Below are positions 16,183-26,858 of a stretch of 64,000 bases of DNA, in pieces. Position numbers and translations under genes: made by a program. The stretch comes from CAMAVH01 sp964628235. Its GTDB lineage: Bacteria > Pseudomonadota > Alphaproteobacteria > SMXQ01. The notes beneath the pieces are model-generated. The model saw nothing but the letters and a program-made list of their open reading frames with translations. It did no database searches and was not told where the DNA came from. The stretch lies in contig CAZVLU010000007.1 of NCBI GenBank assembly GCA_964628235.1, forward strand, positions 1 through 64,000, in the 5' to 3' direction. Each line of letters starts with the position of its first letter. Position 1 is the first letter of the stretch.

Positions 16183-16725
16183 ATGTCCTCGTTCGAGTGG
16201 AACAAGATCATCGGCGCCGTTTTGGTCGCATTGCTCGCGATCAAGACCTTCGACATCGTCGGCAACGCCGCGGTCAATCCCCATAAGCTCGAACAGAACG
16301 CCTATGTCGTCGAAGGCGTCGAAGCCGCCGCGCCGACCGCCGGCGCAGCGCCCGCCGCCAAAGAGATCGAGCCGGTCGGCCCGCTGCTCGCCGCCGCCGA
16401 CATCGAGGCCGGCAAGAAAGCCTTCGCCAAATGCGCCACCTGCCACACCGTCGAGAAGGGCGGCGCCAATAAGGTCGGCCCGAACCTGTGGGGCATCGTC
16501 GGCGCGCCGCACGGCCATTCCGCCGGCTTCGCCTATTCCAATCCCATGAAGGCCAAGGCGGCCGAGCCGTGGGATTTCGAAGACATCAACCAGTTTATCG
16601 CCGCGCCGCGCGCCTATCTGCCCGGCACCAAGATGTCCTTCGCCGGCGTGCCGCGCCCGAGCGAGCGCGCCGACATCATCGCCTATCTGCGCTCGCTCAG
16701 CGACAGCCCGGTCGCTTTGCCGTAA
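16183..16725 (+). CDS. Membrane-anchored class I cytochrome c (CycM-like)
   Basis: A 180-residue electron carrier. Residues 8-28 form an uncleaved N-terminal membrane anchor, followed by an Ala/Pro-rich linker (45-70) and a cytochrome c domain with the heme site CATCH (Cys84, Cys87, His88) and the distal Met151 in GTKMSF. This architecture matches the CycM/cytochrome c552 type of alphaproteobacteria, which carries electrons from the bc1 complex to oxidases at the periplasmic face. The CycM name is by analogy. The hisN-like gene follows by 27 bases. Confidence 0.9.
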   Translation: MSSFEWNKIIGAVLVALLAIKTFDIVGNAAVNPHKLEQNAYVVEGVEAAAPTAGAAPAAKEIEPVGPLLAAADIEAGKKAFAKCATCHTVEKGGANKVGPNLWGIVGAPHGHSAGFAYSNPMKAKAAEPWDFEDINQFIAAPRAYLPGTKMSFAGVPRPSERADIIAYLRSLSDSPVALP

Positions 16726-16752
16726 TCGATTGAAAGGGCGCGGGTTCATCGG

Positions 16753-17532
16753 ATGAATGCCGATCTCGCACCGTTTCTCGCGCTCGCCGACGATCTTGCC
16801 GCTGCGAGCGGCGACATCCTGCGCCGCTATTTCCGCCAGACCATCGCCGTCGACGACAAGTCCGACGCCAGCCCGGTGACGATCGCCGACCGCGAGGTCG
16901 AGCAGGCCTTGCGCGGCGCCATTGCTAAAGCCTTTCCTGATCACGGCATCCTCGGCGAAGAGTTCGGCGCACATCACATTGATGCCGACTATGTCTGGGT
17001 GCTCGATCCGATCGACGGCACCAAATCCTTCATCACCGGTAAGGCGACCTTCGGCACGCTGATCGCCCTGTGCCACAAGGGCGTGCCGGTGGTCGGCGTC
17101 ATCGACCAGCCGATCACCCGCGAGCGCTGGATCGGCGCGGCTGGCCGCCCCACCACCTTCAATGGGGTGGCCGTCACGACCCGCGCAGGCGTGACGCTAG
17201 CCGACGCGTTGCTCTACGCCACCACGCCGCAGATGTTCGTCGGCGACGATGCCGCCGCGTTCGAGCGCCTCGCCGCCAAAGTGAAATATCCGCTCTACGG
17301 CGCCGACTGCTACGCCTACGGCCTGCTCGCCTCGGGCTTCACCGATCTGGTCTGCGAAGCCTCGCTCAAGCCCTACGACTACTGCGCCCTGGTTCCCGTG
17401 GTCGCTGGCGCCGGCGGCAAAATCACCGATTGGCAGGGCGACGCCCTGACCATCGCCTCCGGTCCGCGCGTGCTGGCAGCCGGCGACGCCGATCTGCACG
17501 CCCAGGCGCTCGCCGTCCTCGCCGGGCATTAG
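16753..17532 (+). CDS. hisN: Inositol-monophosphatase-family phosphatase, probably histidinol-phosphatase HisN
   Basis: Metal-dependent phosphatase of 259 residues. Motifs: ILGEEFG (metal-binding Glu), WVLDPIDGTKSFITG (DPIDGT core) and KPYDYCALVPVVAGAGG. The KSFITGKATFGTLIAL and YDYCALVPVVAGAGG patterns are those of the HisN subgroup, which makes histidinol from histidinol phosphate, rather than SuhB or CysQ. Biochemical assignment within this family is never certain from sequence alone. It lies between the cytochrome c gene and the yej transporter operon. Confidence 0.82.
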   Translation: MNADLAPFLALADDLAAASGDILRRYFRQTIAVDDKSDASPVTIADREVEQALRGAIAKAFPDHGILGEEFGAHHIDADYVWVLDPIDGTKSFITGKATFGTLIALCHKGVPVVGVIDQPITRERWIGAAGRPTTFNGVAVTTRAGVTLADALLYATTPQMFVGDDAAAFERLAAKVKYPLYGADCYAYGLLASGFTDLVCEASLKPYDYCALVPVVAGAGGKITDWQGDALTIASGPRVLAAGDADLHAQALAVLAGH

Positions 17533-17606
17533 GCCCCGCTCCGTTTCACCGTAACGTCATTCTTTCCCGGCTTGCGAGTCCCTCGGGCGGGCGTCACACT
17601 CCCTCT

Positions 17607-19613
17607 GTGACCGCCGCATCGCATCTTTCCCGCCGCTTTCGGATTGCCCTCGCGACGTCTTTGACGGCGGCGAGCCTGTTCGCCGCGTCTGTCGCATATG
17701 CGCAAGACGTTTCGCGCTCCCATGGCATCGCCATGCATGGCGATCTGAAATACGCGCAGGGCTTCAAGCATTTCGATTATGTCAATCCGAGCGCCGTTAA
17801 AGGCGGCACAGTGCGCTATTCGGCGCTCGGCACTTTCGACAGCCTCAACCCCTTCGTGCTGCGAAGCGTCGCCGCCGCCAACACCGCGAACATCTACGAC
17901 ACCTTGCTGGTCAACTCCGCCGACGAAGCCTTTTCCGAATATGGCCTGCTCGCCGAGAGCGTCGAGATGCCGGCTGACCGCGCCTGGGTCGTCTTCAATC
18001 TGCGGCCCGAGGCGCGCTGGCACGACGGCCAGCCGCTGACCGCCGACGACGTCGTCTTCACCTTCGAGACGATCAAGGCCAAGGGCCATCCGCAGCTGCG
18101 CTATTACTACGCTGCGGTCGAGAAGGTGACGGCGGAAGGGCCGCATCGCGTGCGCTTCGCCTTCAAGCCGGGCGACAACCGCGAGCTGCCGTTGATCGTC
18201 GGCCAACAGGCCATCCTGGCGAAACATTATTGGCAGAGCCGCGACTTCGAGCGCGCCACGCTCGAGCCGCCGCTCGGCAGCGGCCCCTATCGCTTCGAGA
18301 CCATCGAGGCTGGCCGCACCGTGACCTATCGCCGCGTGCCGGACTATTGGGGCAAGGATCTCGCGGTCAACGTCGGCCGGCATAACTTCGACGTCATGCG
18401 CTACGACTATTACCGCGACGGCAACGTGGCGCTCGAAGCCTTCAAAGCCGGTCAATATGATTTCCGCTTGGAGAACTCCGCCAAGAACTGGGCGACGGGC
18501 TACGATTTCCCGGCGCTGCGCCAGGGCCTGGTGACGAAAGAAGTGCTGCCCAACCAGCGCTCCACCGGCATGCAGGCCTTCGTCTATAACAACCGCCGGC
18601 CGATCTTCGCCGACGCCAAGGTGCGCGAAGCCCTCGCCTATGCCTGGGACTTCGAATGGACCAACGCGCGCATTTTCTTCGGCGCTTACGCGCGCACCGA
18701 AAGCTACTTTTCCAATTCGGAGTTGGCCTCGACCGGCCTGCCGGAGGGCGCCGAACTGGCCGTGCTGGAGCCGTTCCGCGACCGCCTGCCGCCCGAGGTT
18801 TTCACCAAGACCTATCAAGCGCCGCGCACCGACGGCAGCGGCGACGCGCGCGGTAATCTGCTGATCGCGCTCAAGCTGCTGCAAGAGGCCGGCTGGCGCG
18901 TGCGTGCCGATGACGGCGTCATGCTCGACAAGACCGGCCTGCCGGTGAGCTTCGAGATTTTGCTGATCCAGCCCGAGTTCGAGCGCATCGTCGGCCCCTT
19001 CGCCGGCAACTTGAAGCGCCTCGGCATCGAAGCGCGCATCCGCACTGTCGACACCGCGCAATATCAGAACCGCCTGAACGACCGCGACTTCGACATGATC
19101 GTCTCGGGCTGGGGCCAATCGCTGTCGCCCGGCAACGAGCAGGCGAGCTATTGGACATCCGAGGCCGCCGACATGCAGGGCAGCCGCAATCTCGCCGGCA
19201 TCAAGAATCCGGTGATCGACGCCATCGTCGAGCAGATCGTCGCCGCGCCCGACCGCGCCAGCCTGATCGCGCGCACCAAGGCGCTTGATCGCGTGCTGCT
19301 ATGGGGCCATTACGTCATCCCGCAATATCACGCCAAGGGCGACCGCGTGGCCTATTGGAGCAAGTTATCGCGCCCCGAGGTCACGCCGACGCAAGGCGTG
19401 CAGATCGACGCCTGGTGGATCGATCCCAATCGCGACCGCATCGTCGCCAGCGCCAAGGACACCGCCACCGCCGAATTGAAAGCGGAGCAAACGCAAGCCG
19501 CGACGGCGCAGCGCGGCGGCCATGCCGGCTACTGGCTGATCGGCGCGCTCGCCGCCGTGCTCTTGCTTGGCGCGGTCTTGCGGACTCTGCGCAAACGGCG
19601 GGGGACAAGCTGA
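17607..19613 (+). CDS. yejA: Extracellular solute-binding protein of a YejABEF-type ABC transporter
   Basis: Periplasmic receptor for oligopeptides or microcin-like compounds. The 668-residue product has a signal peptide (hydrophobic core about 12-32, cleavage near AYAQD), the SBP_bac_5 fold with GTFDSLNPFV, RPEARWHDGQPLTADDVVFTF and GPYRFETIEAG. Unusually, it ends with a second hydrophobic helix (YWLIGALAAVLLLGAVL) followed by RTLRKRRG, which should tether it to the inner membrane. The frame is open upstream to 17070 inside hisN, but the GTG at 17607 precedes the signal peptide. It overlaps yejB by one base. Confidence 0.88.
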   Translation: MTAASHLSRRFRIALATSLTAASLFAASVAYAQDVSRSHGIAMHGDLKYAQGFKHFDYVNPSAVKGGTVRYSALGTFDSLNPFVLRSVAAANTANIYDTLLVNSADEAFSEYGLLAESVEMPADRAWVVFNLRPEARWHDGQPLTADDVVFTFETIKAKGHPQLRYYYAAVEKVTAEGPHRVRFAFKPGDNRELPLIVGQQAILAKHYWQSRDFERATLEPPLGSGPYRFETIEAGRTVTYRRVPDYWGKDLAVNVGRHNFDVMRYDYYRDGNVALEAFKAGQYDFRLENSAKNWATGYDFPALRQGLVTKEVLPNQRSTGMQAFVYNNRRPIFADAKVREALAYAWDFEWTNARIFFGAYARTESYFSNSELASTGLPEGAELAVLEPFRDRLPPEVFTKTYQAPRTDGSGDARGNLLIALKLLQEAGWRVRADDGVMLDKTGLPVSFEILLIQPEFERIVGPFAGNLKRLGIEARIRTVDTAQYQNRLNDRDFDMIVSGWGQSLSPGNEQASYWTSEAADMQGSRNLAGIKNPVIDAIVEQIVAAPDRASLIARTKALDRVLLWGHYVIPQYHAKGDRVAYWSKLSRPEVTPTQGVQIDAWWIDPNRDRIVASAKDTATAELKAEQTQAATAQRGGHAGYWLIGALAAVLLLGAVLRTLRKRRGTS

Positions 19614-20689
19614 TGCTGGCCTATATCGTTCGCCGCCTGCTGCTTATCATCCCGACCCTGTTCGGCATCATGCTGATCAATTTCGCCATCGTGCAGTTCG
19701 CGCCCGGCGGCCCGGTCGAGCAGATGGTCGCCGAAGTGCGCGGCACGGCGGTCGATGCCACCTCGCGCGTCGCCGGCGGCGCCGGCGATTCGGCGCAGGG
19801 CGGCAGCACGCGCTATCGCGGCGCCCAGGGGCTCGACCCCAAGCTGGTCGCCGAGATCGAGCAGCTCTACGGCTTCGACAAGCCGGCGCATGAGCGCTTC
19901 TGGCTGATGCTCAAGCAATATGTCCAGCTCGACTTCGGCCGCAGCTTCTTCCGCGACCGCTCGGTGGTCGATCTGGTGCTGGAAAAAATGCCGGTCTCGA
20001 TCTCTCTCGGCCTGTGGACCACGCTGCTGATCTACCTCATCTCGATCCCGCTCGGCATCGCCAAGGCGACGCGCGACGGCAGCGCCTTCGACATCTGGAC
20101 CAGCGCCGTCGTCATCGTCGGCAACGCCATCCCGTCCTTCCTGTTCGCCATTCTGCTCGTCGTGCTGTTTGCCGGCGGCAGCTATTGGGGCTGGTTTCCG
20201 CTGCGCGGCCTGACCTCGTCGGGATGGGACGCGATGAGCTGGCCGGACAAGATCGTCGATTATTTCTGGCATCTCACCCTGCCGCTCACCGCCCTGGTGA
20301 TCGGCAGCTTCGCCAGCCTGACCATGCTGACGAAGAATTCGTTTCTCGAAGAGATCAACAAGCAGTATGTGCTCACCGCGCGGGCAAAAGGTCTCAGCGA
20401 GAAACGCGTGCTCTACGGCCATATCTTCCGCAACGCCATGCTGATCGTCGTCGCCGGCTTCCCCTCGGCGCTGCTTGGCATCCTGTTCACCGGCGCGCTG
20501 CTCATCGAGATCATCTTCTCGCTCGATGGCCTCGGCCTGCTCGGCTACGAATCGGTGCTGAACCGCGATTATCCCGTGGTGTTCGGCACGCTGTTCTTCT
20601 TCAGCCTGATCGGCCTGCTGTTCAGCCTGATCCGCGACGTCACCTACATGCTGGTCGACCCGAGAATCGATTTCGAGGCGCGGGGCTGA
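19613..20689 (+). CDS. yejB: ABC transporter permease, YejB type
   Basis: First permease of the peptide transporter, 358 residues. N-terminal helix YIVRRLLLIIPTLFGIMLI, a long periplasmic loop before residue 110 (a YejB feature), then five helices with the permease coupling loop EINKQYVLTARAKGLSEKRVLYGH (split across about 245-270). The ATG at 19613 overlaps the yejA stop (TGATG), so translation is coupled; the longer upstream frame lies within yejA and is rejected. Cotranscribed with yejE and yejF. Confidence 0.93.
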   Translation: MLAYIVRRLLLIIPTLFGIMLINFAIVQFAPGGPVEQMVAEVRGTAVDATSRVAGGAGDSAQGGSTRYRGAQGLDPKLVAEIEQLYGFDKPAHERFWLMLKQYVQLDFGRSFFRDRSVVDLVLEKMPVSISLGLWTTLLIYLISIPLGIAKATRDGSAFDIWTSAVVIVGNAIPSFLFAILLVVLFAGGSYWGWFPLRGLTSSGWDAMSWPDKIVDYFWHLTLPLTALVIGSFASLTMLTKNSFLEEINKQYVLTARAKGLSEKRVLYGHIFRNAMLIVVAGFPSALLGILFTGALLIEIIFSLDGLGLLGYESVLNRDYPVVFGTLFFFSLIGLLFSLIRDVTYMLVDPRIDFEARG

Positions 20690-20691
20690 GC

Positions 20692-21768
20692 ATGACCGAC
20701 CTGACGATGCCGCAAACGCCCGTCCAAGACCGCCTGTTCGGCCTCAAGATCACGCCGCTGACGCGCCGGCGCGTCGAGAATTTCCGCGCCAACAAACGCG
20801 GCTTCTGGTCGCTGTGGCTTTTCCTCACGCTGTTCGTCCTCAGCCTGTTCGCCGAGTTTCTCGCCAACGACAAGCCGATCTTGGTTAAGTACGACGGCGC
20901 TTATTACATGCCGATTTTCAAGTTCTATCCGGAGACGGCGTTCGGCGGCGAATTCCCGACCGAGGCCGACTTCACCGACCGCTGGCTGCGCCAGCGCATC
21001 GAGAGCCAGGGCTGGATGATCCAGCCGCCGGTGCCTTACACCTATCGCACGATCAACTACCGCCTCGACGTGCCGGCCCCGGCCCCGCCGTCGGCCGCCA
21101 ATTGGCTTGGCACCGACGACCAAGGGCGCGACCTGCTGGCGCGGCTGATCTACGGCTTTCGCATTTCGGTGCTGTTCGGCCTGGCCCTGACGCTCGCCAG
21201 CTCGATCATCGGCATCGCCGCTGGCGCGGTCCAAGGTTACTTCGGCGGCCGCGTCGATCTCTACGCCCAGCGCTTCATCGAGGTGTGGTCCGGCCTGCCC
21301 GAGCTTTACATCCTGCTGATCATCACCAGCCTGTTGGTGCCGGGCTTCTGGACCCTGCTCGCCGTGCTGCTGCTGTTCAGCTGGACGTCTCTAGTCGCCG
21401 TGGTGCGGGCCGAATTCCTGCGCGGGCGCAATTTCGCCTATGTCCGCGCCGCCCGCGCGCTCGGCGTCGGCGACCGCAAGATCATGCGGCGCCAGATCCG
21501 GCCCAACGCCATGGTGGCGACGCTGACCTTCATGCCCTTCATCCTCAACGGCTCGATCACGTCGCTGACCGCGCTCGACTTCCTCGGCCTCGGCCTGCCG
21601 CCCGGCTCGCCGTCGCTCGGCGAAGTGCTCAACCAGGGCAAGGACAACCTGCAAGCGCCCTGGCTCGGCATCTCCGGCTTCGTCGTCATCGCCGTCATGC
21701 TCAGCCTGTTGATCTTCATCGGCGAAGCGGTGCGCGACGCCTTCGACCCACGCAAGACGATCCGGTGA
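20692..21768 (+). CDS. yejE: ABC transporter permease, YejE type
   Basis: Second permease, 358 residues. It has the OppC-type N-terminal helix (FWSLWLFLTLFVLSLFAEFL), a periplasmic loop with PETAFGGEFPTEADFTDRWL characteristic of YejE, the segment NWLGTDDQGRDLLARLIYGF, and the coupling loop FAYVRAARALGVGDRKIMRRQ. The start ATG at 20692 follows the yejB stop by two bases. It ends with an overlap of four bases (GTGA) with yejF. Confidence 0.93.
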   Translation: MTDLTMPQTPVQDRLFGLKITPLTRRRVENFRANKRGFWSLWLFLTLFVLSLFAEFLANDKPILVKYDGAYYMPIFKFYPETAFGGEFPTEADFTDRWLRQRIESQGWMIQPPVPYTYRTINYRLDVPAPAPPSAANWLGTDDQGRDLLARLIYGFRISVLFGLALTLASSIIGIAAGAVQGYFGGRVDLYAQRFIEVWSGLPELYILLIITSLLVPGFWTLLAVLLLFSWTSLVAVVRAEFLRGRNFAYVRAARALGVGDRKIMRRQIRPNAMVATLTFMPFILNGSITSLTALDFLGLGLPPGSPSLGEVLNQGKDNLQAPWLGISGFVVIAVMLSLLIFIGEAVRDAFDPRKTIR

Positions 21769-23432
21769 ACAAGATGGCCGCCGCTCCCCTTCTCAGCGTC
21801 CGCGACCTCTCCGTGACGTTCCGCGCGCGCCCGACGCCGCAAGACGCACCGCTCAAGCCCGGCGACGTGCAGGCGGTGAAGAACGTCTCCTTCGACATCG
21901 CCAAGGGCGAGACCCTGGCGCTGGTCGGCGAGTCGGGTTCGGGTAAGTCGGTCACCGCGTTGTCGATCCTGCAGCTTTTGCCCTACCCGACGGCGCAGCA
22001 CCCCTCCGGCAGCATCACATTCGACGGGCAAGAATTGGTCGGCGCGGCCGAGCCGACGATGCGCAAGATTCGCGGCGCGAAAATCTCGATGATATTCCAA
22101 GAGCCGATGACCTCGCTCAATCCGCTGCACACGGTGGAAAAGCAGATCGGCGAGGTCCTGGCGCTGCACAAGGGCTTGGGAAAGTCGGCGGCGCGCGCCC
22201 GCGTGCTGGAGTTGCTCAAGCTCGTCGGCTTGCAGAACGCCGAACAGCGGTTGAATTCCTACCCGGACGAGCTTTCCGGCGGCCAGCGCCAGCGCGTCGT
22301 CATCGCCATGGCGCTCGCCAACGAACCCGATCTGCTGATCGCCGACGAGCCGACCACGGCGCTCGACGTCACCATCCAGGCGCAGATCCTCGCCCTGCTC
22401 GAAGAGCTGCAAAGCAAGCTCGGCATGGCGATCCTGCTCATCACCCACGATCTCGGAATCGTGCGACGCATGACCGAGCGCGTCTGCGTCATGACCCAAG
22501 GCGAGATCGTCGAGGCCGGCGTGACCAGTGAGGTCTTCGCCAAGCCGCAGCATACCTATACGCAAAAGCTGCTTGCCGCCGAGCCCAAAGGCAAAGCCGG
22601 GCGCAGCGTCGAGGGCCTGCCTGAATTGGCCTATGTCGAAGACTTGAAAGTCTGGTTTCCCATCAAGGCCGGCGTGTTCCGCCGCACCGTCGATCACATC
22701 AAGGCGGTCGACGGCGTCACCATCACGCTCCGCGCCGGCCGCACCGTCGGCGTCGTCGGCGAGTCGGGCTCGGGCAAGACGACGCTCGGCTTGGCGCTGC
22801 TCCGCCTGCAATCCTCCACCGGCGTCATCCGCTTCGACGGCAAGGAGCTTCAAGGGCTTCGCCAGAGCGACGTGCGGCCGCTGCGGCGCGAGATGCAGAT
22901 CGTTTTTCAGGACCCTTTTTCGTCGCTCAGCCCGCGGCTGTCGGTCGGCGACATCGTCGGCGAAGGCCTGAAAGTGCATAACATCGGCAAGACCGGCGAA
23001 GACCGCCAGGCGCTGATCGACGCGGCGCTGCGCGAAGTCGGCCTCGATCCCGCCGCGCGCGACCGCTTCCCGCACGAATTTTCCGGCGGCCAGCGCCAGC
23101 GCATCTCGATCGCCCGCGCCCTGGTGCTCAAACCCAAGCTGATTGTGCTCGACGAGCCGACCTCGGCGCTCGACATGTCGGTGCAAGCCCAAATCGTCGA
23201 TCTGTTGCGCGATCTGCAGGACAAGCACGGCCTCGCCTATCTCTTCATCAGCCACGATCTGAAGGTGGTGCGGGCGCTGGCCGACGAATTGGTCGTCATC
23301 AAGGACGGCAAGGTGGTCGAGCAAGGTCCCGCCACGCAGATCTTCGACGCGCCGGCCACCGCCTACACCAAGGCGTTGATGGCCGCCGCCTTCGAGTTGA
23401 AGGTCGCCGATATCGAGGCGGTTCGCCAATAA
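21765..23432 (+). CDS. yejF: Double-domain ABC transporter ATPase, YejF type
   Basis: A 555-residue protein with two complete ATPase domains in one chain, as in YejF, powering the YejBE permeases. Domain 1: Walker A GESGSGKS (55-62), LSGGQRQR signature, Walker B LLIADEPTTALD. Domain 2: GESGSGKT, FSGGQRQR, LIVLDEPTSALDMS. An oligopeptide-transporter type C-terminal segment is present after each domain. The start is GTG at 21765, overlapping the yejE stop, or ATG at 21774. It overlaps the downstream dehydrogenase gene by one base. Confidence 0.94.
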   Translation: MNKMAAAPLLSVRDLSVTFRARPTPQDAPLKPGDVQAVKNVSFDIAKGETLALVGESGSGKSVTALSILQLLPYPTAQHPSGSITFDGQELVGAAEPTMRKIRGAKISMIFQEPMTSLNPLHTVEKQIGEVLALHKGLGKSAARARVLELLKLVGLQNAEQRLNSYPDELSGGQRQRVVIAMALANEPDLLIADEPTTALDVTIQAQILALLEELQSKLGMAILLITHDLGIVRRMTERVCVMTQGEIVEAGVTSEVFAKPQHTYTQKLLAAEPKGKAGRSVEGLPELAYVEDLKVWFPIKAGVFRRTVDHIKAVDGVTITLRAGRTVGVVGESGSGKTTLGLALLRLQSSTGVIRFDGKELQGLRQSDVRPLRREMQIVFQDPFSSLSPRLSVGDIVGEGLKVHNIGKTGEDRQALIDAALREVGLDPAARDRFPHEFSGGQRQRISIARALVLKPKLIVLDEPTSALDMSVQAQIVDLLRDLQDKHGLAYLFISHDLKVVRALADELVVIKDGKVVEQGPATQIFDAPATAYTKALMAAAFELKVADIEAVRQ

Positions 23433-24364
23433 TGGCGATCCTGTTCTACAGCCTGTCGGACAGCCAGCCCGACTGGACGAGCGCAATCGCTAAAGTCATG
23501 CCCGGCGAGCGGCTGCGCATCTGGCCAGACGTCGGCCCGGCCGAGGATATCGAGTTTGCCATCGTCTGGAAGCCACCGCCCGGCCTGCTCGCCGGCCTGC
23601 CGAACCTCAAGGGCATCCTGTCCCTCGGCGCCGGCATCGATCATTTGGTCTCGGACCCTTTATTGCCGCGCCATTTGCCGCTGGTGCGCCTGATCGATCC
23701 GTCGCTCACCGCGCAGATGAGTGAGTACGTCGTGATGAACGTGCTGCGCCATCACCGCTTCATGCCGGCCTATGCCCGCCAGCAAGCGGCGGCGCTGTGG
23801 CAACCGATCCTGCCGCCGCCACTGACGGCCGAGCGGCGCGTCGGCATCATGGGGCTCGGCGTGCTCGGCCGCGACGCGCTGGCCAAACTCGCGCCTTTCA
23901 GCTTCAAGCTGCGCGGTTGGGCCCGCACGTCGCACAGCATCTCGGGCGTCGATTGCTTTCATGGCGCGGACGGCCTGACGAAATTCCTCAGCGGCTGCGA
24001 CATCCTCGTCTGCTTGTTGCCGCTGAGCGACGAGACGCGCGGCATCCTGAACGCCGAACGCCTCGCCCTGTTGCCCAAGGGCGCCAGCCTGATCAACGCC
24101 GCACGCGGCGGCCATGTCGTCGCCGAGGATTTAATCGCCGCGCTCGATTCAGGGCATTTGGCCGGCGCCACGCTCGACGTCTTCGAGCCCGAACCGCTGC
24201 CGCCGGGTCATCCGCTGTGGCGCCATGCCGGCGTCACCATCACGCCCCATGCGGCGGGTTGGACGATCCCCGAGACCGCCGCCGGCCTGATGGCGGCGAG
24301 CATCGCGGCGATTCGCGCAGGCGCGAAACCGGCCGGTTTAGTTGATCTTTCCGTGGGTTACTAA
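23432..24364 (+). CDS. D-2-hydroxyacid dehydrogenase, glyoxylate/hydroxypyruvate reductase A type
   Basis: NAD(P)H-dependent reductase of 310 residues, GhrA-like. Visible: the Rossmann motif GIMGLGVLGRDAL, the catalytic Arg in INAARGGHVV, the Glu in DVFEPEPLPPGHPLW and the His in TPHAAGWT. The N-terminal domain is short with KPPPGLLAGLPNLKGILSLGAGIDHL, as in GhrA. The ATG overlaps the yejF stop by one base (TAATG), so the gene belongs to the yej operon; a link between the transported compound and an alpha-keto acid is possible but not shown. Confidence 0.88.
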   Translation: MAILFYSLSDSQPDWTSAIAKVMPGERLRIWPDVGPAEDIEFAIVWKPPPGLLAGLPNLKGILSLGAGIDHLVSDPLLPRHLPLVRLIDPSLTAQMSEYVVMNVLRHHRFMPAYARQQAAALWQPILPPPLTAERRVGIMGLGVLGRDALAKLAPFSFKLRGWARTSHSISGVDCFHGADGLTKFLSGCDILVCLLPLSDETRGILNAERLALLPKGASLINAARGGHVVAEDLIAALDSGHLAGATLDVFEPEPLPPGHPLWRHAGVTITPHAAGWTIPETAAGLMAASIAAIRAGAKPAGLVDLSVGY

Positions 24365-24631
24365 GCCGCCGCGCGCCACCTATGCAGTGAACGCAAGGCA
24401 GACCCGCCACGATCTTTTTCACGAGTCGCTTTTCTTTAAGATTTGTCCTGCCATCCTACATGCAGTGAAGACGAGGAACTCTGGCACGTCACGTGCAAAC
24501 CTCCTCGTCATCACGCGCATCGCGAAACCGCAGATCAAGCGGCAAGCCGGTGCGGCAGGCGAGAAACTTCATCGATCCGGGGACGCTGGCGAACACTGGC
24601 GCACGAGGCTGTTGCCTCGGAGGAGTTGATG
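24365..24631. other. Intergenic stretch upstream of the small secreted protein
   Basis: About 265 bases without a convincing gene. The 10-mer ATGCAGTGAA occurs twice (24382-24391 and 24460-24469). The strong ribosome binding site GGAGGAG (24619-24625) belongs to the next gene, whose promoter is presumably here, but I cannot point to clear -35 and -10 boxes. No terminator hairpin with a T-run was seen after the dehydrogenase gene. Confidence 0.4.
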
Positions 24632-25024
24632 ATGAAGACGATCGCGAAGCTGGGATTTCAGGTGGCGCTGTTGGCCGTCGTCGGCTTTGGCCTCATCCAG
24701 ACAGCCAAGGCTGACGGAATTGGCGCTGACGAAGCGACCGCCGCCGCCGCCGAACGCAAAACCATGTCCGCCACCTGCTACGAGCGCGGCACGCTGCTCT
24801 TCGACCTCGCCAAGGACCTCGGCGAGAAGCTGAGCCAGGCCAAGCGCATCGGCGAGAACGGCCTGTTGGAAGCCTTCGCCTCGCCGACCGAGGGCACTTG
24901 GACCATCGTCTATAGCGACAGCGACAAGCGGAGCTGCGTCATCGCCTCGGGCGCCGGCCTGCCGGTCGTGCAAGCCGAGGACGCGGACGCCCGCCTACCG
25001 GCCCGCCGCGAAGCGGCGATCTAA
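24632..25024 (+). CDS. Small secreted hypothetical protein (130 aa)
   Basis: A 130-residue protein with an N-terminal signal peptide (MKTIAKLGFQVALLAVVGFGLIQ, cleavage near AKADG in the form shown by positions 1-27). The mature part has two Cys residues (in ATCYERG and RSCVIAS) that may form a disulfide. The segment EGTWTIVYSDSDKRSC resembles the end of small periplasmic proteins with a beta sandwich. GGAGGAG six bases before the ATG at 24632 supports this start over the adjacent ATG at 24629. No function recognised. Confidence 0.7.
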   Translation: MKTIAKLGFQVALLAVVGFGLIQTAKADGIGADEATAAAAERKTMSATCYERGTLLFDLAKDLGEKLSQAKRIGENGLLEAFASPTEGTWTIVYSDSDKRSCVIASGAGLPVVQAEDADARLPARREAAI

Positions 25025-25095
25025 CCGAGCCCCGAAGTTGCAATTAAGCGTCCACCGTGACGCGACGGATTCAGATTTCTCCGAAAGCCACAAAC

Positions 25096-25237
25096 CTAAC
25101 TCACATCGTCATGCCCGCACTTGGTGCGGGCATCCACGCCTTACGACGCGGATGAAAGAAAAGGCGTGGATGCCCCCATCGGCCGTTAGGCCGACCTTCG
25201 GTCGGATACCAAGCCCGGGCATGACGGTTTTATAAAG
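25096..25237. repeat. Dispersed palindromic intergenic repeat, copy B
   Basis: Second full copy of the element at 423-558: the core again begins GTCATGCCCGCACTTGGTG, contains the ACGCCTT/AAGGCGT pair and the CCGACCTTCGGTCGG hairpin, and ends CGGGCATGAC. Here the 12-mer CTAACTCACATC is on the left and TTTTATAAAG on the right, whereas in copy A GATGTGAGTTAG (its reverse complement) is on the right. The core is therefore flipped relative to its flanks. It lies between convergent genes. Confidence 0.8.
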
Positions 25238-25276
25238 CGATGAAAGCGATCTGACGCTTGTTAGCGATTTTAAGCT

Positions 25277-26710
<1,434 letters not shown>

Positions 26711-26858
26711 GATCAGGCTCCTTTGCGGCAGGCAGACGCTATCCTGGCGCGCCCCGAGGCTTTTGGGAAGCCCTTGGGAACCTTAAGAAAAATCGCCTCC
26801 GGCTTGCGCCGGGGCGCGTCCTGGCCTATCAGGGTCGGAGCAACCAAGGGAGACGGCG

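Noticed and set aside
17529..19118. 529-codon frame antisense to yejA
   Set aside because: Shadow frame in a GC-rich genome; the plus strand carries a clear solute-binding protein.
21438..23486. 682-codon open frame antisense to yejE/yejF
   Set aside because: It mirrors the codon pattern of the ABC genes, shows no domain, and its composition (Asp/Arg/Gly/Leu/His-rich) is that of reverse-complemented GC-rich coding sequence.
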